DNA of 10,558 bases from Bacteriovoracaceae bacterium (GCA_018060635.1 JAGOVR010000048.1:1-10558), one strand, 5' to 3'. Counted from the first letter of the stretch, positions 1-5,946 are shown. Program-made: numbers and translations. The notes: a model not told the origin generated them from the sequence alone.

Positions 1-1
1 A

Positions 2-64
2 ACTGGGAAATTTTATGAGTGTCCAGTGTGTAAGGCTAAGGTTGCGGATGAAACGGCAGGATAG
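2..64 (+). CDS. C-terminal end of a small-metal-site (CxxC) protein, cut by the window edge
   Basis: An open frame enters from the left edge and ends at TAG 62-64. The 20 visible residues read TGKFYECPVCKAKVADETAG. The Y-E-C-P-V-C core is a typical zinc-knuckle or zinc-ribbon half, but only one Cys pair is visible, so a partner pair, if present, lies upstream of the window. The peptide composition and the stop only 13 bases from the stop of the convergent minus-strand gene fit a real gene end. The protein cannot be named from this fragment. A chance open frame is possible at this length. Confidence 0.5.
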   Translation, partial: TGKFYECPVCKAKVADETAG

Positions 65-77
65 TTTTTAAAAAATC

Positions 78-1175
78 TTAGAATAAAGAAAATTTTTGAT
101 GTGATAAAAACGTCGCAAAAATATCTATATTAAACCACCAAGGTGTTACTTCAATAGTCCCAATTTGTGATGTTTCGATATCTTTAACTTGAATGAAAAC
201 TTTTTCAAAGCTGATATCGGGAGGGATCGTTACAATAGCCTTTAAAGGAACGCTGGCGTAATAATCTAGATCACTTTTCCCTACCACAATTTTACCGTCT
301 TTTATGCCAATCAAGGCCAGATTATGATTCATTAAAATGTCAGGGTCAGAGTGAATATTAAAAATAAGAGAAGAAATAAATTCAATAACAGGTTCATTCT
401 CTGTTGTTTTGCGAATAAGGAAAGCAAGAGGAAGAGGATGTGTATGATAAAAATGTATTTCAATTAGTTTATTCCCTAATTTTGAATAAAAAGATAATTT
501 TTCATTTTCTACTTTTGGACTAAAATATTTTGCATAACAATTTTGGGCAATATCAATATCGTAGGAGAAAGAGAGACTGGCTCCTGTATTTCCCAGTTCG
601 TTCGTGTTTAATTCTGTTCCACTTTTAAGTTCGCAAGTTTCGATTTGTCCATTTTCAAAGACAAGTCTAAATTGTCCTACTTCGTGAGGGAGAGTAAGCA
701 CAGTACTTTCTTTGAGAAGGGATTTCTCATATTCATTATTTTTATAGATTCTCACAGCAAATCTAGTGCCGTTGAATAATAATTTAGAATCAAAAAAAGA
801 AAAATTAGATTTTGCAAATTCTGAAAAATCATAGACGTTTTTTTCTTGATTCAAAATATTGTGAGGTAAATATTTTTCTGAAATTAAAAACATAAGTGAT
901 GCATGATTAACAATGAGAATATTTTGGGCATCATGAGGGTAGAAGAAATTTACAACGTAAGTGTCCATAGCGTCGAGTGCTTGGAGACTCATATAACCAT
1001 TACCGACAGGATAGTTACTTGTATCGGGTTCGAGTGAGGCAGGTTGTTGCAGGCGTTCTATGAGATTTGTTTGCGAGAAAACAGGAGCGCAGATAAATAG
1101 AAAAAAACAAAAAAACAATCCTCGCATATAAAAAGATGCAGAAGTCGGTTTTAGAATTAAGTAAAATGCTTTCAT
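78..1175 (-). CDS. Exported protein of unknown function with an HTHP...SxxD pattern
   Basis: I do not recognise this 365-residue protein as a family member. A hydrophobic stretch at residues 18-32 (GLFFCFFLFICAPVF) followed by SQT looks like a Sec signal peptide with cleavage near S34-Q35. The true start may be Met17 (1127), which would give a conventional short n-region; neither start has a clear Shine-Dalgarno site. The mature part is rich in beta-type sequence and has two Cys (181, 213). Residues 241-247 read HFYHTHP, followed about 30 residues later by S276-D-P-D279 and a hydrophobic strand, which resembles the H-x-H-P...S-x-x-D metal site of JAMM/MPN peptidases. The H-x-H to S-x-x-D gap is longer than usual, and the required upstream Glu is not identifiable by eye. 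The gene lies 119 bases downstream of the patatin gene on the same strand, so it may have its own promoter. Confidence 0.85.
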   Translation of the reverse strand: MKAFYLILKPTSASFYMRGLFFCFFLFICAPVFSQTNLIERLQQPASLEPDTSNYPVGNGYMSLQALDAMDTYVVNFFYPHDAQNILIVNHASLMFLISEKYLPHNILNQEKNVYDFSEFAKSNFSFFDSKLLFNGTRFAVRIYKNNEYEKSLLKESTVLTLPHEVGQFRLVFENGQIETCELKSGTELNTNELGNTGASLSFSYDIDIAQNCYAKYFSPKVENEKLSFYSKLGNKLIEIHFYHTHPLPLAFLIRKTTENEPVIEFISSLIFNIHSDPDILMNHNLALIGIKDGKIVVGKSDLDYYASVPLKAIVTIPPDISFEKVFIQVKDIETSQIGTIEVTPWWFNIDIFATFLSHQKFSLF

Positions 1176-1294
1176 TGTGAGGCAATATAATGGAGATTGT
1201 GGTTATAATAAAGTCAAATAAGTAAAAGAGGTAAAAATTTCATACCAAAAGTAAAAAGGTGTGTACTTAAAATTATCAAAGCCTTTAAAATCGA

Positions 1295-2431
1295 TTAGGT
1301 TTTAAGAAAAAGCAAAAGTTCATCTTTCATCTTCATGGCATCAGCATAACCTAACTGCAAAAGTTTTTCGGTATAATTTTTATCAAAAGCAATATAACTT
1401 AAAAAATCGGAGCCTTTTTTATTACTAGCACCTACACCACGCATGAGATAGCGCAATATGCGTGGAAAATTTTTAAATTGAGTAGCGGCCATATTCCCTA
1501 AATCTTCCGAAGGACGAATGACCATATGGGGAATAACTCGTAGTTCATGATCGTTAGGAGATTTTGTATTTTGTGCTCGTTCAATGGTGCGGTTGATGCG
1601 CTCTAACCTTTCAATATCGGATTCGAGTGAATCAGTAAAAATAGCATTGAGCATAACTCCAGAAATTTCTGCAATACTAATGCGATCAATAGGTTTGTTG
1701 GTCATTTCAATGCTGGTTTCAAAAGGGCGAAAGCGTCGTACTCCAATTGTTAATATTTTTTCCGCTCCTAAATGAATAGCAGGACTTAAAGGAGCGGAAA
1801 GTCTTACTCCTCCATCACCATAATAACTGCCAGCAACTTTGACTGGAGGAAAAAGCAGAGGAATAGAAGTAGAGGCCATGACATGATCGAGAGTTAATGT
1901 TTCACGGCGAGAGAGGCGTTGATTGCGTAACCAGTTTTCAATGGAGTCATCGCCATCAAAAAAAGTAATACTACTTCCTGAATAATAGTTAGTACAAGTA
2001 ACAGAGATGCCATGTAATTTTTTTGTTTTAAGATTATGTTCTAAAAAACGAAAATCAATATTTTCTTTTAAAAGTTCTCGCAAGGGATCAGTGTTTAAAA
2101 GAAAAGCAGAATTTTTTTTCTTAAGCAGTCCCCCTAGAACAATATCTTTAAGCATATTGCTACCAATACGCAAAAACGCCGTCGCATGGACATCAAAGAC
2201 TTGGGAGATTTGTAAGTTGGCCCAAACTTGCCAAAGTTTTTCCGAGGCCCATTCGTGGTTATGGATACCGCACGCAAAGGCCAGTCCATTAATGGAACCC
2301 GCTGACACTCCCGTGATGACGTTGAAAGGAAAAGGTTTGCCTGCATAGATTTCAGAAATAGCTTTGAGCACTCCCGCTTGGTAAGCTCCGCGCGCACCCC
2401 CACCTGTCAGGACTAGACCGTAATTTGGCAT
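1295..2431 (-). CDS. Patatin-like phospholipase family protein (RssA-type)
   Basis: This is a predicted Ser-Asp dyad lipid acyl hydrolase. The N-terminal oxyanion-hole motif GGGARG is at residues 10-15 and followed by AYQAGVL. The nucleophile elbow is G-V-S43-A-G, with S43 as the catalytic Ser. The dyad partner is D206 in the G-D-G-G block, preceded by the common ASTSIPLLFPPV segment at about 186-197. Residues after about 230 form a C-terminal extension of unknown role; the length of 378 is within the range for bacterial patatins. There is no signal peptide, so a cytosolic or membrane-peripheral enzyme is likely, though some bacterial patatins are secreted effectors. ATG at 2431 is preceded by AAAGGT about 10 bases upstream, supporting the start. 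The gene is divergent from tRNA-Arg. The substrate cannot be read from the sequence. Confidence 0.95.
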   Translation of the reverse strand: MPNYGLVLTGGGARGAYQAGVLKAISEIYAGKPFPFNVITGVSAGSINGLAFACGIHNHEWASEKLWQVWANLQISQVFDVHATAFLRIGSNMLKDIVLGGLLKKKNSAFLLNTDPLRELLKENIDFRFLEHNLKTKKLHGISVTCTNYYSGSSITFFDGDDSIENWLRNQRLSRRETLTLDHVMASTSIPLLFPPVKVAGSYYGDGGVRLSAPLSPAIHLGAEKILTIGVRRFRPFETSIEMTNKPIDRISIAEISGVMLNAIFTDSLESDIERLERINRTIERAQNTKSPNDHELRVIPHMVIRPSEDLGNMAATQFKNFPRILRYLMRGVGASNKKGSDFLSYIAFDKNYTEKLLQLGYADAMKMKDELLLFLKT

Positions 2432-2487
2432 AAATGAAAGACCTTTAATTATAGATTAGCACAAGCCAGAAAAAGGGGAGAGATTTC

Positions 2488-2516
2488 TTGGCGAAAAGGG
2501 CAGATTTTTATATACT
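2488..2516 (+). promoter_or_regulatory. sigma70-type promoter of tRNA-Arg
   Basis: TTGGCG (2488-2493) is followed by a 17-base spacer and TATACT (2511-2516), a near-consensus pair at ideal spacing. Transcription would begin around 2522-2524, giving a leader of about 8-10 bases before the tRNA. The GGGCCC immediately after the -10 is a GC-rich discriminator, the kind seen at stringently controlled stable-RNA promoters, so growth-rate control is inferred. Confidence 0.75.
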
Positions 2517-2531
2517 GGGCCCATCTTTTGC

Positions 2532-2608
2532 GCAGCCTTAGCTCAGCTGGATAGAGTAGCTGGCTTCGAACCAGTTGGTCGGGGGTTCGAATCCCTCAGG
2601 CTGCGCCA
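2532..2608 (+). tRNA. tRNA-Arg, anticodon TCG (2566-2568)
   Basis: A full cloverleaf can be folded by hand. The acceptor stem GCAGCCT (2532-2538) pairs with AGGCTGC (2598-2604). T8-A9 is followed by the D arm GCTC/GAGT with loop AGCTGGATA. The anticodon arm is GCTGG/CCAGT with loop CTTCGAA, then comes variable loop TGGTC, and the T arm is GGGGG/CCCTC around TTCGAAT. The discriminator is G2605 and CCA is encoded at 2606-2608. Anticodon UCG reads CGA and possibly other CGN codons as Arg. The D and anticodon stems each close with one G-U pair, as does the T stem. A strong promoter lies directly upstream. tRNA-Arg genes are frequent integration targets, and accessory genes do follow this one. Confidence 0.97.
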
Positions 2609-2667
2609 TCCTTTAAATTCTCCTTTTAATTCAGATAGTTATACTGAATATATAAAAAGTATAATTA

Positions 2668-2688
2668 TATTATATTTTTTATATAATA
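2668..2688. repeat. AT-only inverted repeat between tRNA-Arg and the RHH gene
   Basis: TATTATAT, a five-T loop and ATATAATA form a perfect 8-bp stem made only of A-T pairs. It lies downstream of both the tRNA (plus) and the RHH gene (minus). It could help end transcription, but the stem is weak and not followed by a clear T-run, so it may simply reflect AT richness. A second small inverted repeat, ATTCAG/CTGAAT with a 9-base loop, sits at 2629-2649. Confidence 0.25.
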
Positions 2689-2707
2689 ATCTTAGGCTGA
2701 TAAAAAA

Positions 2708-2938
2708 TTAAAATGATATTTTTTCAAGCAGATTTTTTAAGTCTTTCTCATCATCTGTAATAAGAGGCTGCATGAGAATTTGATAGGATATTCCTTTCTT
2801 GTTAGCAAGGAATTCTAATTCTTTAAAAATTTCTGATTCTAAAGAAATGCTAGTGAGCTTGCGTCGGTTACCTTTTACTCGGCCCATACCTTCAATAATT
2901 TCTTTAGCATTAAATTCAATTTTGTCATAAGTCTCCAA
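2708..2938 (-). CDS. Ribbon-helix-helix (CopG/BrnA-like) antitoxin-type protein, orphan
   Basis: A 76-residue protein whose middle looks like a ribbon-helix-helix DNA-binding fold. A short strand, KLTSISL (about 27-33), is followed by helix ESEIFKELEFLANKKG and then ISYQILMQPLI, which parallels the 'GIPYQTLI' signature of CopG and BrnA antitoxins. The C-terminal tail is acidic and charged (DDEKDLKNLLEKI), as in proteins that bind a toxin. The start is uncertain: TTG at 2938 has no Shine-Dalgarno, while Met18 at 2887 is preceded by GAAGG. The frame is open back to the stop of the HicB remnant upstream. No BrnT- or RelE-type toxin lies next to it, so it is an orphan, a solitary regulator, or a leftover of a lost pair. 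Confidence 0.6.
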   Translation of the reverse strand: METYDKIEFNAKEIIEGMGRVKGNRRKLTSISLESEIFKELEFLANKKGISYQILMQPLITDDEKDLKNLLEKISF

Positions 2939-2971
2939 GTGTTTTGTATATTTTTCATATGAGTTATTGCG

Positions 2972-3373
2972 CTAAGCTGTTTTCTTCAAATCAAAAATAA
3001 AATCACCATCTAATGCGGTGGCAATTTTATTTAAGGTATTAATAGTTAAATTAGCTTTCCTTGGTCGATCCATTCTTTGATAGACCTGAAAAGAAATTTT
3101 AAGTTTTTGTGCTAACTGTAGCTGAGTCAATCATGATGCTTTTCTCCACATACACAAAACGCAGGCGAGTCTTATGACAGGTTGTGTTTTTACAAAGATA
3201 ATTTTTTAATTTTTTAATTTTTATTTTTGGAGTATTTCTAGGTAATTTTTTTCTCTGTCAAAATCAGTTTCTAGTGTGGCATTAAGAGCTTCGTGAGCAT
3301 GGTGAGTAGCTTCTGTAAAATTTTTACCAAAGGTTATAATTTGAGGATGATCAGGAAATCTAACATCAATCAT
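2972..3373 (-). pseudogene. hicB: HicB-type antitoxin broken by stops and a frameshift
   Basis: Two halves of one antitoxin type are readable in order on the same strand and in the same frame. The first half (3373-3221, 50 codons) begins MIDVRFPDHPQIITFGKNF and continues with EATHHAHEALNATLE, the partial RNase-H-like fold of HicB N-domains ('FPDLPG..T.G.t.eEA..~A.eAL'). It ends in TAA. The second half (3130-2972) reads LTQLQLAQKLKISFQVYQR and then NLTINTLNKIATALDGDF, an HTH domain like that of the HicB subfamily with a C-terminal Xre-type helix-turn-helix. Between them are TAA, TAA and TGA; part of the missing link (RLRFVYVEKSIM) is readable in the adjacent frame at 3167-3132, showing a frameshift as well. 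AGGAAG lies just before the ATG at 3373. No HicA toxin is recognisable on either side. The N-terminal half may still be translated. Confidence 0.75.
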
Positions 3374-3445
3374 CTTCCTTTTTTTGTAAATATTACATAG
3401 TAAGAAGGATTTTTTATAAATTTCGAAAGGATTTCTTACTAAAAA

Positions 3446-3475
3446 TTGGCCAAAAAACAAGAGGAAATATATAAA
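3446..3475 (+). promoter_or_regulatory. Possible promoter of the small secreted protein gene
   Basis: TTGGCC (3446-3451) precedes TATATA (3468-3473, 16-base spacer) or TATAAA (3470-3475, 18-base spacer). Transcription would start around 3480, only a few bases before ATG 3484, implying a leaderless or nearly leaderless mRNA. This agrees with the lack of a Shine-Dalgarno at normal distance: the nearest GAGGAA is 17 bases away. The -35 sits in a TTGGCCAA palindrome. Confidence 0.35.
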
Positions 3476-3483
3476 GTTTCCCT

Positions 3484-4047
3484 ATGAGATTTTGCCTTTA
3501 TTTTCTGTTTTGTATTTATTCTTTAGTAGGTCATGCAGATTTTAGTAAATGCTTTGATGCGAATGTGTATGGATCAAATGAACCATCATATGAAAAATTA
3601 AAAGAAAAAGTTTTACAAGAGATGGAGAAAGTTGATCCATTAAAGATTGCCGCAAGATCTGCTCAATTACAGCAAAATGCAATTTCGCCTACAGATAGTG
3701 CTCTCCAAAGTGTTTTTAATAAAATGGCGTCACAACAAGCAAAAATGGTAGTTGCTTTAAAATTTACCATTTCAGAATTGGCTTCTTTGCAAGTTAGTTA
3801 CGAAGATAAAGCGGAATGGTTTTCTTTTATTCTGAAAGAAGTTATCCAAGGCGTTATGAGTAAGTTTTCCTTCAAAGAATTTACACAAGCTAATGGAATT
3901 CTCTTCAGTGGAGCAGAAAAATATCGAGTTTATTTTGAGAAAACAGGAGCTGTTTATTATAGTGGCTCTGAAGGGTGTAAAAAAGTAGGCGAAACCTCTG
4001 AGGATTGTCCTCAAAATATTAGAATTGATATGAACTTATTTTTTTAG
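3484..4047 (+). CDS. Small secreted protein of unknown function
   Basis: I do not recognise this 187-residue protein. The N-terminus (MRFCLYFLFCIYSLVGHAD) is a clear Sec signal peptide with likely cleavage after G-H-A18, leaving about 169 residues with three Cys (23, 165, 175); C165 and C175 may pair. Residues 35-125 look helical, and a C-terminal part around 138-187 has beta-type sequence (YRVYFEKTGAVYYSGS). The coding sequence is more AT-rich than the deoC or patatin genes, though not extreme. It is alone on its strand, between the broken HicB gene and a toxin-antitoxin pair, and its stop overlaps the convergent antitoxin stop. The start has no good Shine-Dalgarno. The setting suggests accessory rather than core function, which is an inference. 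Confidence 0.75.
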   Translation: MRFCLYFLFCIYSLVGHADFSKCFDANVYGSNEPSYEKLKEKVLQEMEKVDPLKIAARSAQLQQNAISPTDSALQSVFNKMASQQAKMVVALKFTISELASLQVSYEDKAEWFSFILKEVIQGVMSKFSFKEFTQANGILFSGAEKYRVYFEKTGAVYYSGSEGCKKVGETSEDCPQNIRIDMNLFF

Positions 4048-4343
4048 GCCACTTTTTCTAGAATCATTTTAATTTTAAGACCGAAGGGTTTGAGGTATTC
4101 GTTAAGAGTTTCAGGTTTTGGGCGCCTATCTCCCCGTAAAAATTTATCCACATCAGCTTTTCCTTTACCTGTCATATGGCAAAATTCTGCAACTCCCATA
4201 CGAGGAATCATAAACAGGAGAGCTTCTTCCACTGTCATGGGTTCATCAGCATCTTCTATAAGATTCATAAGATATTCGCGTGCAAATTTAGGATTTTTGA
4301 ATTCTTTTGCTAGGTCTTCATTGTAAGCATTATTTCTGTACAT
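4044..4343 (-). CDS. HigA-like addiction-module antidote protein (HTH)
   Basis: The antitoxin half of a type II toxin-antitoxin pair, 99 residues. The N-terminal part (YNEDLAKEFKNPKFAREYL) matches the 'L.dpe.A..YL' opening of the TIGR02684-type antidote proteins. The rest is a compact helix-turn-helix, with turn region GVAEFCHMTGKGKADVDKFL and then GDRRPKPETLNEYLKPFGL, which parallels 'G.p.~~TL.kvlkalGl'. The start codon lies 14 bases inside the toxin gene, giving a toxin-first overlap typical of higBA-like operons and implying translational coupling. GGAA lies 8 bases upstream. It is expected to neutralise the toxin and to repress the operon at its own promoter, as is known for this family. 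Confidence 0.85.
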   Translation of the reverse strand: MYRNNAYNEDLAKEFKNPKFAREYLMNLIEDADEPMTVEEALLFMIPRMGVAEFCHMTGKGKADVDKFLRGDRRPKPETLNEYLKPFGLKIKMILEKVA

Positions 4344-4647
4344 AATTTTTCCAATAATATTTTGCTATTTTAATATCTTTTTCTTGAGAATCCTTATCTC
4401 CTCCTATCAAGAGAAGTATTATTGTATTGTCTAATTCTCCAAAATAAACTCGAAATCCAGGCCCATAATTTATTTTAATTTCAAAAATTCCTTCACCAAC
4501 GGATTTAATATTCTTCTTTGCTCCACCTGAAGCGACTCGGTCAATGTATTGATAGATTTTTGCTCTTGATTTTAGTTCAAGAGAATCAATCCATCTTTTA
4601 AAAGGTTCGTCTCCATTAGGTAAAAGGAGTCTTTCAGTTTGTTTCAT
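4330..4647 (-). CDS. HigB/RelE-superfamily toxin (Gp49-like addiction-module killer)
   Basis: The toxin half of the pair, 105 residues from ATG 4647. RelE-fold landmarks are visible: helix region GDEPFKRWIDSLELKSRAKIYQ; EGIFEIKINYGPGFRVYFGE, the characteristic 'E.R...GPGyRvYf' strand pair; and LLLIGGDKDSQEKDIKIAK, matching the 'LL.GGdKs.Q.kDI..A' block of TIGR02683 killer proteins. Family members cleave mRNA, often on the ribosome. All main blocks are present and the length is usual, so it looks intact. A longer reading from TTG 4680 would add 11 residues, but that TTG is the first codon of TTGACA, a consensus -35 hexamer, so ATG 4647 is preferred. The Shine-Dalgarno is weak (CTTAAAG). It is transcribed first, with the antitoxin overlapping its 3' end. 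Confidence 0.9.
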   Translation of the reverse strand: MKQTERLLLPNGDEPFKRWIDSLELKSRAKIYQYIDRVASGGAKKNIKSVGEGIFEIKINYGPGFRVYFGELDNTIILLLIGGDKDSQEKDIKIAKYYWKNYVQK

Positions 4648-4657
4648 CTTTAAGGTG

Positions 4658-4680
4658 TCACAAAAGTGATTCTTTGTCAA
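4658..4680 (-). promoter_or_regulatory. Promoter/operator region of the HigBA-like pair
   Basis: Reading the minus strand, a perfect TTGACA (4680-4675) is followed five bases later by TCAC-TTTT-GTGA (4669-4658), a perfect inverted repeat with 4-bp arms. The repeat lies between the -35 and the toxin start, where an autoregulating antitoxin would bind. I cannot find a convincing -10 at 16-18 bases, so the promoter assignment is weaker than the palindrome. A further palindrome, TCAAG-G-CTTGA, lies upstream at 4693-4703. Confidence 0.4.
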
Positions 4681-4792
4681 GGTTTGCCCTTTTCAAGGCT
4701 TGATAATTTATTTTAAGGAGCTTGAGATAATTTGATAGCAGAATTTCATAAAAGAAAAATTTTCTTAAAATAATATTTTAAATAAGGACTAG

Positions 4793-5089
4793 GGTCTTTG
4801 TAAGGCTAAAAATCCCACCATTGCTAGAGTGTTTAAACAAATTGGTCGAGCGGATGAATTGGGTTCAGGGGTGAGAAAACTTTTTAAATATTGCCGAGCT
4901 TATTCGGCAGCAGATCCTGAACTTCTAGAAAAAGATATTTTTCAAATTATTATTCCCTTAACCCCAGCAAAAATATTATTCACAGAAGAAAAAAATTATC
5001 TAGGCAAATCTTTAAAAATAAAAAATACCGCAAGGATAAGGCAACAAGCGGCATACAAAAAATTTTTTGTAAGTGGTACTTTCATGTAA
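4793..5089 (+). pseudogene. C-terminal remnant of an AlbA_2/HATPase_c_4 ATP-binding regulator
   Basis: The frame after TAG 4790-4792 reads GLCKAKNPTIARVFKQIGR and goes on with ADELGSGVRKLFKYCRAYS, then DPELLEKDIFQIIIPLTP. This is the conserved end of the HATPase_c_4 domain in COG2865-type proteins ('kNP.Ia..F..iGraeElGSGvr...ky...Y...dP.l.E.diF...iPl'). The N-terminal AlbA_2 DNA-binding domain and most of the ATPase domain, several hundred residues, are absent, and nothing resembling them is readable upstream in any frame. GTG 4829 could formally open an 86-codon ORF, but this would start inside the domain. Residues after about 4978 no longer fit the family and run antisense to the DUF486 3' end. 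I interpret it as a deletion scar; residual translation cannot be excluded. Confidence 0.8.
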
Positions 5090-5337
5090 AACATACAAAA
5101 AAGAGCGAAGACACTCATCGTAATAACTTCTTGTAAAATTTTAAGCTGTGGCAGACTAAAGTAGGTGTGACCGATGCGATTGGCGGGTACTTGAAAACAG
5201 TATTCAAAAAAAGCAATGAACCAACTTAGAACAATTACTATCCATAAAGGTTTGCTATTCATGTTTTTCAAATGACCATACCAAGCGATAGTCATAAAAA
5301 CATTAGAGATAGATAAGAGGATAATTGTTTTTAACAT
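4996..5337 (-). CDS. DUF486 family small membrane protein
   Basis: 113 residues with four hydrophobic segments (about 4-22, 31-50, 70-88, 93-110), the usual size and shape of DUF486 proteins, which resemble small drug/metabolite-transporter units. Diagnostic blocks are present: SNVFMTIAWYGHLK (10-23), WFIAFFEYCFQVPANRIG (39-56) and LKILQEVITM (65-74). Function is unknown for the family; transport is only suggested by fold similarity. ATG 5337 has AAAGGA six bases upstream. It is divergent from the FMN reductase gene with a 57-base gap, so the two may share regulation. Its 3' end overlaps, in antisense, the tail of the ATPase remnant, but the protein itself looks full length. Confidence 0.93.
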   Translation of the reverse strand: MLKTIILLSISNVFMTIAWYGHLKNMNSKPLWIVIVLSWFIAFFEYCFQVPANRIGHTYFSLPQLKILQEVITMSVFALFCMFYMKVPLTKNFLYAACCLILAVFFIFKDLPR

Positions 5338-5394
5338 AGTTTTTCCTTTGCGAAAGTGATATTCATAATTTTATTAAATAATTAAGGAGAAGCA

Positions 5395-5934
5395 ATGAAA
5401 ATACTCGCTTTTGCCGCTAGTAGTAGCCGGCAATCCATTAATAAAAAATTAGTAACCTATGCCACTAAGCTTATTTCAAACGCTCAAGTTGAAATTATTG
5501 ATTTAAATGATTTTGAATTGCCTCTTTATAGTGAAGATAAAGAAAAAGAAATAAGTCGTCCTTCGGCCGTTGATCTATTTCTGTCTAAGATAGCTCAAGC
5601 CGATTTTCTCTTTATATCATTCGCAGAGCATAATGGTTCTTATACAGTGGCCTATAAGAATCTTTTTGATTGGTGCTCTCGTTATGCTAAAAAAGTTTAC
5701 GATTATAAAAAAGTTTTTTTACTTTCTACCTCCCCAGGCGCCGCTGGAGGGAAGTCTGTTTTAACTTTAGCAGAAACTTCCATGCCTTTTTTTGGTGCTC
5801 AAGTCTTAGCGACTTTTTCTCTTCCTAAGTTTTATGAAAATTTTGATATAGAAACTATGGCATTAAAAAATGAAAATTTTAAAAATGAACTGCTACAAAA
5901 AATTCAGAGTCTAGGTTTGAATACTTCTAAATAA
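5395..5934 (+). CDS. NADPH-dependent FMN reductase family flavoprotein
   Basis: A 179-residue flavodoxin-fold protein. Strand MKILAFAAS is followed by the phosphate-binding loop S9-S-S-R-Q-S-I-N (the family's 'GSxRxxSxN' with Ser replacing Gly). The flavin-contacting block FAEHNGSYTVAYKNLFDW (76-93) parallels 'EYNgS.pg.lKNaiDw', and SPGAAGGK (113-120) is the later FMN loop. Members reduce quinones, azo compounds or metals using NAD(P)H through FMN, in the cytosol; the substrate here is not readable. A strong AAGGAG (5384-5389) sits five bases before ATG, confirming the start. It is the first gene of an apparent two-gene operon with the YbjT-like SDR 12 bases downstream. Confidence 0.93.
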   Translation: MKILAFAASSSRQSINKKLVTYATKLISNAQVEIIDLNDFELPLYSEDKEKEISRPSAVDLFLSKIAQADFLFISFAEHNGSYTVAYKNLFDWCSRYAKKVYDYKKVFLLSTSPGAAGGKSVLTLAETSMPFFGAQVLATFSLPKFYENFDIETMALKNENFKNELLQKIQSLGLNTSK

Positions 5935-5946
5935 GAGAAAAAAATT

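Noticed and set aside
1584..2348. Plus-strand open frames of 63 and 113 codons opposite the patatin gene
   Set aside because: They are antisense to a clearly functional patatin with conserved motifs, show no family features and lack ribosome sites.
3772..4014. Minus-strand 80-codon frame opposite the small secreted protein
   Set aside because: No Shine-Dalgarno or recognisable domain; the plus-strand reading has a signal peptide and is the better gene.
4680..4990. Search by eye for a copy of the tRNA 3' end (TTCGAATCCC...) as an attachment-site repeat
   Set aside because: No second copy was found anywhere downstream in the window, so no att site is claimed; one could lie outside the window or be degraded.
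4829..5089. A complete 86-residue gene starting at GTG 4829
   Set aside because: The conserved ATPase sequence continues upstream of the GTG to 4793 and the start would cut the domain, so it is treated as a remnant of a larger gene.
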